This document shows, one piece after another, positions 47,815 through 59,621 of a stretch of 64,000 bases of DNA. Source of the DNA: Coriolopsis trogii (lineage: Eukaryota; Basidiomycota; Agaricomycetes; Polyporales; Polyporaceae); NCBI GenBank assembly GCA_020543525.1, contig JAHYIO010000023.1, forward strand, positions 1,860,001 through 1,924,000. Direction: 5' to 3'. The position numbers were made by a program, and so were the translations under genes. The notes under the pieces are model-generated. The model was given only the letters and a program-made list of their open reading frames with translations. It searched no databases and was not told where the DNA came from. How positions within the stretch are numbered: position 1 is the stretch's first letter; each line of letters begins with the position of its first letter.

Positions 47815-49645
47815 TCACTGTTTAGGCGGTACAGGCGGCTTCTCTTCCAGCCGCAGCGGCATGAGTGGCATATGCGGGTCTGGAGACTCGTCGATAGGCT
47901 CAGAACCCACACGCGAGTCTGCGTCTTCGCGATACCGTGAGGCTGAGCCCCGACCTCCATCCCGCGTCCTCGCACGTCGGCCTTCTTCATGAGTAGCATA
48001 CGGCGGGGGCGTGGCATGTCGATCGCGTTCGCGGACCATGAGCTCAGGGGAGAACATCATCCTCTGCTCACGAGACGAGTGCGGGTTTGGTAAGGGCAAG
48101 GTCGTGGCAGGGCTCGGGGGAACCGGTTGGTTGTTGTACGCTACGCGTCGACGTTGAGGAAGTGGGAAGGAAAGAAGGAGGTTCGCTCGTTAGTGACGCA
48201 GTTGGGCACAGCGGAAGGCGATAAAGACGCACATCGGATACCTGCTTCGGTAGCAACCGTCAGAGTTGGAATACTCTTTCTCCAGCGGAACACCTCCGCG
48301 GATTGCCGAGCGTTGCGGCGCTGTGTCCGGAGGAACCAGAGGACGAAGGCGAAGAGGACAATGACAGCGAGGATACCGATAACGATGCCTGCGATAGCGC
48401 CACCTTCGGGCTTGGTGCTTCGCCCGGGAGCTGCATTACTTCCGATGCCAGTTCCATTGCTGGTCGACCCGTCCGTTGGAATCGCAGATATCACGCTCTG
48501 CAGTGCAAGAACAGTCAAGCGGATATACTCCCTCAAGTCAGGGACGATACTCACGAAGAAACTTGAAGATATGGCAGTTGCGGGCGATCTGGTACTGCTC
48601 GCGATAGTATCGGACGGTATCGTTGACGCTGTCGGCACCCCATCGGAGCAGTGCGTAAAGGCAGTGCCGTTCGTTTCTGCTTCTATCAGGGCAGTATTGT
48701 CCTTCGTCCATACGCTGCAAGACTCCGGTGAGCAGCGCTCCTGTAGATATACCCGGTCCGACTTACTAGAACCTATGTACGACAACATGTCAGTTCGTCC
48801 CATAGCAGTTAAGCATCAGGGAGAGTGGAGCGTACCATGCGCCATCATCCCAACTATTATACAAAGTATCGTGCAATTGTATGTTGCGATTACACGCTGC
48901 AGTCTGCACTTCGGCAGGCAGCCTAAACGACTATTTAGTTCTTCCGAAGCGGATCGCTCTGCCAAGCGGATTGCTCACTGGTGGTCGGGCACGTTCGGAC
49001 ACCCCGCTCGGTACTGTCCGTAGGTACCTGGCGCTGCAAAGGCATCAGTATGAACACCCTCAAGCAGGACAAATGAAAGGACGTACGCGCATCGACGCCG
49101 GCTGTCGAACCCTCAATCCTGTCGTGCTGGCAGCTGGTAGTTGGTCATCAGACAACAGCTTCCGGACACAGTACTTAAGGGCTCATTACTTCAGGCATAG
49201 CATGCTAAGTGTGAAGGAGATGGTGTTGCAGCAACAAGCCGCTACAGCGTAGCGTCAGAAGTTGCAGCCTACAGGGATCCAGCCCGGAAGAAACTCACAG
49301 TCCGGGTCATCGCATTGGTCCCCCGGGGGCCTGCCGTGCATATGAGGAACTTGGTCTGGGGACACGGCAGAAGTTAGAGTAGAGGCAACTCCTGGAATGA
49401 CGACGAAACTCACAGTCAATATTGCAGATTTGTCGTAGCCTTTGATAGGTCACACCTGATGGTTTGAAGTCTCAGAAATTCGGGATAAGACAGTAGGGAG
49501 GAGCAGGAAACTCACAAGGGTTCTCGCCAACGATATCCGTGTACCAATCCAGCTGCCTCGATGCGCACGTTGTGTTTCCGGCTGAAGCAACGTCCAAAAG
49601 GAGTAAAAGAACCAGGATGGCGGAGGAAACCATACACCGAGACAT
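47815..49645 (-). CDS. 12-cysteine receptor-like membrane protein, paralogue 3 (diverged tail)
   Basis: Seen: signal peptide MSRCMVSSAILVLLLLLDVA, then CASRQLDWYTDIVGENPC, GVTYQRLRQICNID, CDDPDSACCCNTISFTLSML, CLNCQHDRIEG, LPAEVQTAACN, WDDGAWFYVWTKD and GTAFTHC: 12 cysteines. DQV of the other copies is DPD here, and the WYY segment is followed by a shorter, less acidic stretch. The membrane helix (AIAGIVIGILAVIVLFAFVL) precedes RTQRRNARQ. The tail is unrelated to those of the other copies except for a PPxY (TPPPYAT). It ends in LEEKPPVPPKQ, an SH3-ligand-like PxxPxK. A 6-nt microexon GTTCTA lies at 48767-48772. The start at 49645 is chosen for the signal peptide; ATG 49633 also fits. Tail replacement suggests a different cytoplasmic partner. 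Confidence 0.73.
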
Positions 49646-50614
49646 ATCGCAGGTGGGTACTGGTTCCAGAAGTAGCTGAGGCCAATCCTTTAAGGTCGAG
49701 CAAGCGTGCAACGAGAGATTGTCGAAGCCTCAAGCCCCAAGTTGGTAGAGCAGTAACGGAAAAGAGTGTACGAGCTCAAGCTTTAGGCCCAGAGAAAACG
49801 ACTGACAGTGCTCAAACCGGTGTGGGTGTCGGAGGCTGCATCAAGGTGGGAGGCATGAGCTCAGAGAACCGGATCGAGAGGCAGAGAATATGATCAGTTG
49901 GATCTCCGGAGGGACTCTCGCTCCCGCGCCCGTCAAGGGGCCATGCGGGGAGAAATGATCGAGATGGGACTGCATTCACGGCATTGGCCATCAACGAAGT
50001 GAGGTTCGCAAGGCAACGCCTCTCAATTAGTAGTGGCAGCGCCCGGCATCGCTGCGAGCAAATCTCATACGTGAGTACTCAGTTGCCTGCAAATAAGTGC
50101 ATCGAATGCGTGTTGGGGAGCAGACGTGCCTGGGAGAGGGCCAGGAGAAGTGGATGAGAGTCAATCAAATGGCGCTAAGTTGTGGTATCGTGCCAAGGCC
50201 AGTCTACATACGCCACGGCATCCGGGAAGCGCCCTTTACTTCGCCCGACTTGTCATGTACGTGAAGACACTCAAGCTCGCATCGACCGACTGGCTCCGCT
50301 GGGAGGCTTCGGGGAGGGAATCTCAAGACGGGGACAGTTCATATTTCGACTAGCGTGCACGTAGGTAGCATGCACAGTCTGATAACTGACGAATACATAC
50401 ATTCGAATGCTCTGGTAAACTGAAGCAAGCACGCGCTACCAAGCGTAGTAAACTCGTCCGCTGGCGAGTGGTACGATCGTAATTGAAGAGACAGAGTTGA
50501 AGCGACAGAACCCAACAGCGGAAAGAAGCAACGGTCAAGGACAGATGTGCAAAACAGAAAACCGACGATACTACGATACAACGTCCTTCTTGACATTAAC
50601 ACCCCCACTCAGCC
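49646..50614. other. Intergenic, 0.97 kb
   Basis: Promoter of paralogue 3 and 3' flank of paralogue 4. Nothing recognised. Confidence 0.4.
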
Positions 50615-52701
50615 CTAGTTCAACACCGAGCGTGCCTCCAGCACCAGGGGCATCTTCACATCCTGGACGACAGGCACCGAGCGCCCCTGACCGTACGTCT
50701 GTGATTGCGTCTGCAATCCCACGCCCGACGTGGCCGCCCCCGTCGGCGTCGCCGATCTCCTCAGCGGTGCGAGAGGCATCTGCAGCTCGGGCACGCTCGG
50801 GGCCGCAGCGGACCCGAACGACTGTGGTTCCGAAACCTGCGAGCCGGAGCCCACGACCGAACCCGAAGCCGTGCTCTGCTCCCAGGAACGGTATGCGGGG
50901 GGCAACCGACCCGAGGCCGAACGCACGAGGCCGGGAACGGGCCCGCCGTCTTCGTGTCGGAGGGAGTCTTGCGAGGTGACGGGAACGAGGGGGGGACTGG
51001 TGTTTGGGAAGTATGTGTTGTCTCCCCATGTGGAGGGGTAGGCTGAGTCTACGCCGGGAGATGTCATGGACGGGGCACCTCCGGGAGGCGATCCAGGACC
51101 TGGATATTGGTACCAAGCGAGGATTCGTCAGGCTCGATGCCCGCGGGGGGCAGGTAAGAACAGGACAGATGACGTACCTTGCCTGCTCGCGAGACTGGCG
51201 GCGAATGGTGTTGCAGACCCCATGGGGCTGGTGTCGTGATATCTGTATTCGTAATGGCTATCTTGCGTGGCAGGCGTCCCGAAGCTGCCCCTCCGGCGCA
51301 GTCTCCAGAACATCACGCCCACCACGACGAGCACCAGGGCACCCACCCCTCCGACCACTCCCCCGACTATCGCGCTCGTATGTGATTGTTTGGTGTCGTT
51401 ATTAGCATTGTCGGTCGCGGATTGGGTATTGGACGTCTGGCTGGGCTTGCTAGATCCATCGGTGGACGAGTGCTAAATATAGTTCAGCTTGAGCAGGGTG
51501 TCTAGGCGTGCGCATTGATGTGCTTACTGTTTGCGAGGAGTCCGTAGGCGTAGCGTCGTGCGAGCTCGCAGAATTGGTACTCGATGACGGTGTGGGCGTC
51601 ACCGAAGGCGAGATCTGATCAGGACAATGGGTGAACGTGTTGTCGTTGTGCACCGCATGATCCACTCCCGCGCTTTCTTTCGTGTATACGCTTTAATGGT
51701 AGAAAACGTGGTCAATGCCGTGCCTCATGCCTCCTCGAGCTGTACGACACACTCACTAATACCTGCATATATGCAATGAGTCAGTACCATGAGCGCATCA
51801 TGAGGCAAAGACAGAGATGCCTACCATGACCCATCGTCCCAGCCTCCGTAGAGGAAATTGTCTAATCGGATGTTCTTGTTGCATACTGCAGTTTGTATGT
51901 TGTCCGGCAAGCTGCCAGGAAAGCCAGGAAACTCGCTAAGACTCAGAGGCTAGGAGAATATATCCAAAAGACTCACGAACGATTTGTCCCCGCCCCACAA
52001 CCGAATTGATATAGCCCGTATGCGCCGATCCCTGAACGATATTGAGTGAAGTCTGACCAAGCGGGAGGATGTACAAGCACTAACCTGCATCTATGCCGAT
52101 GCTATCCCCTTCCTGTTTGTCGTACTGACAGCTTGCGGGAGATCAGCGAGTGGAGTTGTCAGAGGGGGGAAGAAGCCTTACTTCATGCATAGCATGCTGA
52201 GCTGGAAAGCAACGGTGTTGCAACAACACGAAGCTATGGACAATTATGAGTCTCACGAGTGCCGAATATATTGGCAAGGACGTTTTGAACGTACAAACTT
52301 GGTCGTCGCATTGGTCGCCGGGGGTGTCTGGCCTAAAGTTCGGGACTTGATCTAACGGCGGGGAAAGATACAGGTGAGATATTGAAGACATATGTACTGC
52401 TAGGAGCGCTACTGGGGGTATGGAAAATGGCCACTCACAATCAGGGTTGCATATCTGACGAAGGCGTTCGTAGGTAACACCTGTGGGTGCAGAAATGCGA
52501 TGACGGTGTCGGAGACAGGCAAGACATGACAGTAGACAACGGAAACTGACAAGGCGACTCGCCGACGACGCTTGTATACCAATCTAGCTGGCCGCTAGCG
52601 CAGGTAGTATTCCCGGCACGGACGGTCGATATGCCGACCGATAGCAAAGGAACGAGGAACGCGAGAGCTGCGAAGGTGGAGGAAGTCTGTACCCGGCCCA
52701 T
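50615..52701 (-). CDS. 12-cysteine receptor-like membrane protein, paralogue 4 (PPxY tail)
   Basis: Seen: MGRVQTSSTFAALAFLVPLL signal peptide ending near VRA, then CASGQLDWYTSVVGESPC, GVTYERLRQICNPD, CDDQVSSCCCNTVAFQLSML, CMNCQYDKQEGD, GIDAG, GCGAGTNRS, SLPDNIQTAVCN, GGWDDGSWYYVYTKE and NDNTFTHC. A Ser/Thr/Asn-rich stalk leads to the membrane helix (IVGGVVGGVGALVLVVVGVM), then WRLRRR. The tail has a Tyr-rich YEYRYHD, HEDGGPVPGLVRSASGR and LPPAYRSWEQ (PPxY), and ends in LEARSVLN. A 6-nt microexon GTATTA lies at 51757-51762. An in-frame ATG also lies at 52722; I prefer 52701 because it gives a cleaner signal peptide. Intron positions match those of the other three copies as far as I could follow them. 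Confidence 0.76.
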
Positions 52702-53793
52702 TGGGTATGAGATATCGAGCACCGTCGCGTAGAGAGGCAGGAAGGGATTACGAGAGCGTGCGAGGGGCCCAGCCTGCCGCTGATGGCAAAAAGGATGACC
52801 AGCCTAGTGAGGCGGAGATGGAGGAAGGTTCAATAGGCTAGCCGGGCCAGAGGGGAGGAGAGAGAGAAAGTGGTGGTGCAGTCGGAGAGGACGCGAGGGC
52901 AACGGCGGCCAACGTCAACGACCTGGATTGGCCCTCGACTGAGCACATGCAGCTGACATTGGAGGGCGAGCGCTCATCTGTCCAAGAAACCGTCGCGTCC
53001 TGGCTGCGGTCTAACTTTGCTTCTCATCATACTTAATGAATGGAGATCCAGATCGTAGCTCACATCACCCACCTTGGCCGCTACCAATACCACATCCGTT
53101 CTTTTCGTCCTACTCCTGGCAACGCGATCACTAGAACTCTGAGCCGTCTCAACGTCAACGCACGCTCAAGGGCGAATCTGGAGCCAGGAACAGAAGCCTC
53201 AGTTTCTCGTGTATGTCTACTAGGCCCGGCGCTATGGCTACAAGTACGCAGGGCTATATGTATATGTGGCGTATGGGTGGATGGGACGACAGAGACTTGG
53301 TATGCTATGATCAACGCGTACAAGGGACAAGGGTCGAACGTATAGACGGAAGTAATACTACATGGCCAAGGACAGCGAAAAGCAGAACGGCACATAAAGC
53401 CAGAAGGCGTACGTATAACACATAATCACTGCTACAGTTTGCTCTCTCCGTATACCTCGGATACCAATAGAAAAGAGACGTCAGGACTATACGCATGAAT
53501 GTACCTGTCCGTCCGAACTTGTTACACTATAAGTATACTTCCTTAATCGTTGCGCTGCGCCTCGGACGGCAAAAGATATGCTACGGCGATCCAAATGCGA
53601 CTAAACGACACATATTATAAAGTATTGATGAGGGGGGGGGGGATGCCAGGAGTCGGGAACAATGCAAATGTGGGATCTCGATGTGCATGAGGTACGGGTC
53701 GTGAATGCATGATGGGCAAACGGGAGCAAGCGTGCGACAACGTTCGTACAACATTCGTTTAAATGTTCGTCTTCGTCATATCATAGCTGTCTT
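52702..53793. other. Intergenic, 1.09 kb, with a G11 tract
   Basis: Promoter of paralogue 4 and 3' flank of the phytochrome gene. An uninterrupted run of 11 G lies at 53632-53642, a likely site of length variation or sequencing error. No gene seen. Confidence 0.45.
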
Positions 53794-56700
53794 TCAGGCC
53801 TTCGGGTCTGGCGCAGAGAGCCAACCACCAATTTCCCAGTTGCAACCAGGGTGGTAGATGTCCTTTTGACGCTGCACGGGATCGAGGACCCCACGCAAGA
53901 TCGTCCGGAGCCTCTTGAAGTCGATTGGCTTCAGAATCCAGCCGTCCATGCCCAACCTATACAGCTCGTCACGCTGATGCTCGAATAATGAAGCTGAGAC
54001 AGCGAAGATGGGTAAACGTCCGTTGAGCTTGTGGGAGCTGCGATCGACGGTCTCTGTGGTTTTCTGTTCTAGTCCCCGGATCCGCTCAGTCGCTTCATAG
54101 CCGTTCAGCAGAGGCATCCTGAAGCCCCAATGAGCGCAGAAACAAGTACACAATCACGAAACGACGCACTGGATATCCATCAAAACACAGTCAAAGTTCC
54201 GGTCTGCCTCGACGACCTCGAGTCCCTCCTGTCCATTGGTGGTGTTCACAACGACATGACCATCGAGTGACAGGCGCTTGGCGAGTATCATCCGGTTGAT
54301 GTCGTTGTCCTGAACCACCCAGAGTCAGTCATGCCGCTCCGCATAAGCTCAACGCCGATGTACTCACCTCCACGATGAGGATCCGCAACCTTGGCAACGC
54401 AGAGTCCGACAACGTCCGAGTCATAGGGGACCGCTTCTTCGGCGACAACTGAGTCCTCGGTGGCGTCTTTGGTTGGTCCAAGTTGTACCCGTCCATCTTC
54501 ACAGGCTTGATCGAATTGGCAGACCCGGGGATATCAACCTTCCCACCGTCTCCACGAGTAATCAACCGTTCGTGGGGGGACTGGTCGCCCATGTGGCTTG
54601 ACGACAGAGCCTCGACAAGATTGTCGATCTCCGAGCCGCGCGATCCACCCATGCTCGCCCGTCGAGATGGGACAGAGTGCATGGACGCGATCAGGGAAGA
54701 ACGGGACGAGTTGGACGACGAGAAGGTCAGCCTGCCGCTTCCGGACCCATCCGTGGTAAGAGGAAGGAGGAAGGAGAACCGGCTGCCCTTGCCCATCGCC
54801 GAGTCGACGCGCAACTGGCCTCCGAGCTGCTCGACTATACGAGCGACGACAGCCAACCCGAGGCCGAGTCCGGGAGAGTGCGTCCGAGGAGGGGCGCTTT
54901 CGACTTGCTCAAACTCCCGGAAGATGCTCTCCAGCTTCTCGGTCGGGATGCCGCACCCAGTATCCGAGACGACGATCTCGACGGCAACATCGCCCAGGGA
55001 ACGCAGGCCACTTGGCTCGTCGAAGTACCGACAAATAACACTAATATTTCCCTGGACCGTGAATTTGACTGATAGCATGACATGGCCCAACATCAGCACC
55101 TAGACGCATGGTAGTTGTCGACGAGTACTTACGGGCGTTGGCTGTCAGATTGGCAACGACAGTCCGGATCTTCCTGCAATCCCCAACAACTTGTTTTGGA
55201 GCGGTCTTGAGATCAAGCGTGAATGTAAGACCGCGCCTACGGGCCTCGTTGCGGTAGAGCTGCGTAGCGTCCTCGATCGCTTGATGCAAATCAAATGGTT
55301 CATTAAAGGACGTTTCGTTGCCACTCTCCAGCCGTGTGAGATCCTGATGCCCATTAGTATCTTGCGCAGGAGTCCCAGAAATAAGGAAATGCTCACGAGC
55401 AAGTCATTAATAGTGAAAAGCAAACTCTTGGAAGCAGCATGCGAGTGGTGCAAGTTCTCCCGGGTCTCGGTATCAAGTGGTCCGTTCATCGCCAACTCGA
55501 GATAGCTGCCGAGCAGGTCAGTGACCATTATCAGAACCCGCAAGCAACGTCCTCACTTGATGATGTGGTTCAACGGTGTGCGCACTATATTATCGCACAT
55601 AAGTCTTCCGGCGTCCCACACTCGCGACAACCGACCAAACTGGACGCACCTTCGTGACTCGCGTTCGACAGCAAGATGTTCGTCAGCTTCGTCGTCTGCA
55701 GCGCGCTCTCCTTCTGCCTCCACACCTCGATGAACTTCCCATACACCAGCGCGAGCACCCCCGCCGTCTCCAGGTGCTCATCTGTCCACGCCCGAGACCG
55801 GCCCGCTACTGTCTCCGACCACGTCTTGAACGACCGCCTTGGTTCGAGGAGGTTCTGCGAATCGACATTCTTGTATGGCCGCCCAGCCCAATGCACCTGT
55901 CGCGGCTGGCCCTTGCGGAGGAACGCGATGAAGTCGCGACCTCCAGCTGAAAGCGGGACGTACAGCAGCCCTGCGATCACCTCGAGCCCCGTGGTCAGCT
56001 TAAGGTCCGGATAGTCGACCGTCACCGCTTGTGATACTTGCAGGGTGCTGGAACAGTAAATCGCACCGTCAATCGGCGGTGCTCTCATGACGGCATAGCT
56101 GTCAATAAGACGTACTTGAATTGCTTGAGCCGCAAATATTCCGCAACGATGAGAATCTCCTGCCCGTGCTGGTTCGGACCTAGGATCTTGGCGCCCTCAC
56201 CAATGACGAGCACGCCATAATCCGCGTCGAACAACCCAAGCAAGTCGTCCGCGTTCGACACGATATACCCACCCGGATGCTGATCCGTCGGCATCGTATT
56301 GATCTAGGTAACAGCATATAACGCAGGGAATGTCAACGAATTCGCTTCCGAAGAGTAGGCCACTGCCGTGAATGGTAAACACGCACCAGCTTGCGTGTGT
56401 GAAGACGCTGGGCGTAGCTCAACCGCTCGATATTGCGCGAGATGGACTGACTGAGCAGGCGCAGCATCTGTCGCACGGGGAAGGACACCCGCATGCCGTG
56501 CGGCCCGTACGAATGGCATGCCACCAATCCCCAGAGCGTCCCGAAAGCAATGATCGACTGTCCGTTGCAGATCGGTGTGGGCCGAACGTTGTCAGAAGTG
56601 AAAGACCATGTATTCGATGGGGGATTTTAGTTATCGGGAAGCGAGGCCAGCGAGAGAACGGTTCCGCGTAAGTCTCGGTTAATACTGAGTCGTGACCCTG

Positions 56701-59621
56701 CGTGGCGCACTTACCACCGACATGGATGCACGGACGCCCATGTTCTCGAGATCTATTATAGGCAATGCAATATTAATTCGATGATCTCGCTTGCAATGAA
56801 GAAGCCTAAATGACGAACATTGCAAGTGAATCGGACTCATTGCGCGCAGATAGCAGTGCGTCATATCCTGAAGGAGGGCACAATCGAGATGAGCATCTAC
56901 AATAGAGGGCACATCGCGAAGGGACACGAGAGAACGCTTGCGACATACAAGGGGCTGATCTAGATCTGCCTTACTTCGCACTACTAACCGGGCCGTGGGC
57001 AGTCCACGGTCATATAATAGTCGCACTTTGTCTATGGGGTTTGAGGTAATTGTTATTCATATCTATGAAGATCAACAACGCAGTAGAAACGCCAAACAAC
57101 TCACTCAAAACATACAACTCGCGCGCCTGTAAGGGGAAAAGAGTTGATAGACCAATCAAACGAGCTGATACAACGCTGCTCACCTGTGCAGGGATATCGG
57201 TAGAAGGAAAGTGTAACCCGCGATAGAGGTCATGCGTCTGGTTCCAGTCGACAAGCTCGGCGACGACTTGCCCATTCCACATCTCGTCAAGTTGATACAC
57301 CAGGACACGATGAAACTGAGTCAGATCCTTGATGACCCCAGCTGTCACCTTCAAAAACGTGTCTAGGTCGGGGGCGGCCCCAAGCTGTTCGTTGATCTGC
57401 GCCATGACCGCCAGAACGTCCATCATACCTACGGTGCCAGTGCCCCGGCGCCGACGGTTGCGGGCGTGACCAGTGCCGCTTGTAGTGTCAGAGTCGGGAG
57501 TCGAAATGTCTCCGGCTACTCTTCTCGTGCGTCGAAGTCGTTCGAGGGCGAGGAGCGGTTTCGAGCGACTCGTCGTGCTCTCCAACACCTCCTCGGCACT
57601 GGGCATCCACTCATCTTCGCCCGGTATGCTGTGCGCCTGGCTCGCGCTCGTAAGGGCAGGAGATACAGACTGAGCAATGAGGCCGTCGTTCCCGCCTATC
57701 AGATTGGATGTCGAATCTTCGGGAGTGACGACGGAAGTACTCTCCTCTGATGACTGCGAAACGAGCGTACGCCCAGAGCTGTTAGACACTGAGCCGGGAG
57801 CAGAGGTGTCAGTTGAGGGGGACGATAATCCCGAACGCGGACCGTCCTCAGAGGTTGTAGGCGGAGGGTACAGGGGGTTAAAGGTGTCGCGCTCGAGCTC
57901 GAACTCCAAAATGATGAGGCTCTGGTATGCAGCGTCGATACCGTATGTAGCAGTAGCAGCATCCGTGGCAGAATTTGCACGAGCAGTCATTTGAGGCCTA
58001 TGCGCTGCGCACCAGCACGTCCAAGCACGTCGCCCTTGAGGATCTTGGCCGAAACCTGAGTCTTCTGGTAAAGCAGTGCCAGGCTCGCCATAGCCGCTGA
58101 GCATGAAGACATGGAGGTTCTCGGCCTGCTCTTCCGCTGAGAGAGAGGTGTCGCTCAGGTATTGGATATTATCGAAGAGAACGTCAGCTTGGTGTTCTGG
58201 ACATGTCTGAGAGAAACACTCGAGCCCAAAAAGATACGACGGCGAAAGACCCAGGAGTTCCTTGGAGTTCTTGACAGATGGATATGAGTACGCATGATTC
58301 ACAATCCATAACCCCAACGTCAATCATACCTCCGAAACCTGCCGGACAACTAGATTGCCTGTCTCGAGGTCCTCATCCACGGCAATCAAGACTCCGAATC
58401 CTTGAACCGCACCTGGCGTGCGAATTGGCTGCGAGCAAAGATCAACCATGTCCTGCGTGTGTAGCGGAGCAACATACATACCTCGTCTTCGCATCGCGTC
58501 AGCTTGCCTTCCCTCCCCACAATTAGATGGTGCCCATGCTCGTCCTCAACATGCTGGTACCGTACTGTCACGTGTGGCCCTGATCGACTCGACCCGGTAC
58601 CGGACATCCCGCTGCCAGAATGTGACGCGAGGGATGACGAGTGAGGATCCGAAGACAGCAAAGAAGCGTCGGCGGACAGTTCAGGCCCTGAGCCGCCCCC
58701 TGTCGGGCTTGAACGACGCTTTCTGTCTGCTGAACGAGACGGTGATTGAGGATGTGAATGTGAATGTGAGTGCGATTGGGAGTGATATGTAGGGCTGAAC
58801 CGGCGTCCAGCGGAAGGGACTCCTGAACTCGAGCCTCGCGATCCGGGCGCTCCATCGGATTCAGTCAGCGGAGGCAGATGCACGATCCCAGATTGCGAGA
58901 AGTTGGTAGGTCGCAGGTCCCCTATGTCAGATGTGGGCGTGCGATGGGCTTGGGGACGGGGCGGCTCATCGTCCATAGCACCAGGGATAAGGAGGCTGGG
59001 GAAAGTGGTGTCGGCGAAGGCGTCCGCGGCGACTACTGAGAAATCAGGAGGATGGCGCGGGTTGTAGCTATCGTCGCCCGAGCCTGACTTGTGATGAGGA
59101 ACATACATGACTGGTTCTCCTATAGGACCCAGGGCAAAGTGGGCTTCTGCTCCTGCCGTCGGACTGCGTTGCGATTCTGAGGGAGGGAGGGCTGTGGAGA
59201 AGGTTCTGGGGGAGAAAGGATTCTCGTTGACGGGGAAGTCGCGGAAATTGGTAGAAATGTGCGTATCCCGACCAGATTGTGACGAAGAGCTAGCGGTTGA
59301 ACGGATGGAACTCTCCGGATCTGTTGTACACAGAGGTGGCCGCTTGGCCCGCGACCGGTTTGAGGAGGTCGGGATGTGCGAAGTACTGGATGATCGATGG
59401 TACGAGAGCACTGATTCTCGCGGGGCGCCTGAGAAGGGAGCATCTGAGAGAACTGAATCATCTGGATGCAGGCAAGTTGGAGAGCAGTCAGAATATGCGA
59501 GAGAGGCATGAAATGTTCACTTGCCAGATGCCCTTGTGCCTGCAGATGGTTGTATGCCGCTGAGGAGAGAACGAACGGGGTATACGAAGGATACCTGGGG
59601 CGACGGCTCGTCGCTGTCCAT
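53794..59621 (-). CDS. Phytochrome hybrid histidine kinase (PAS-GAF-PHY-HisKA-HATPase-REC)
   Basis: Role: red/far-red light (and in some fungi temperature) sensor kinase. Seen, N to C: a long Ser/Pro-rich, His-repeat (SHSHSHSH) leader; RCEDE|PIRTPGAVQGFGVL, where the Cys matches the biliverdin-binding Cys of fungal and bacterial phytochromes; a PAS part ending before a ~150-residue low-complexity linker. Then GAF (MDVLAVMAQINEQL, HRVLVYQ, FPSTDIPAQARELY, DMTHCYLRAMSPIHL, MGVRASMSV) and PHY (GLVACHSYGPHGMRVSFPVR). HisKA has SHEVRTPL-type H-box and ESGNETSF; the ATPase has N-box LTANALKF, SDTGCGIP and GLGLGLAV. The receiver has DNDINR, CVLMDIQMP and a KP motif (LKPIDF). More than 15 introns. 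Start 59621 (MDSDEPSPQ) was chosen by splicing through GCACAAGG and is uncertain. The receiver could pass phosphate to the Ypd1-like protein at 13.5 kb. Confidence 0.93.
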
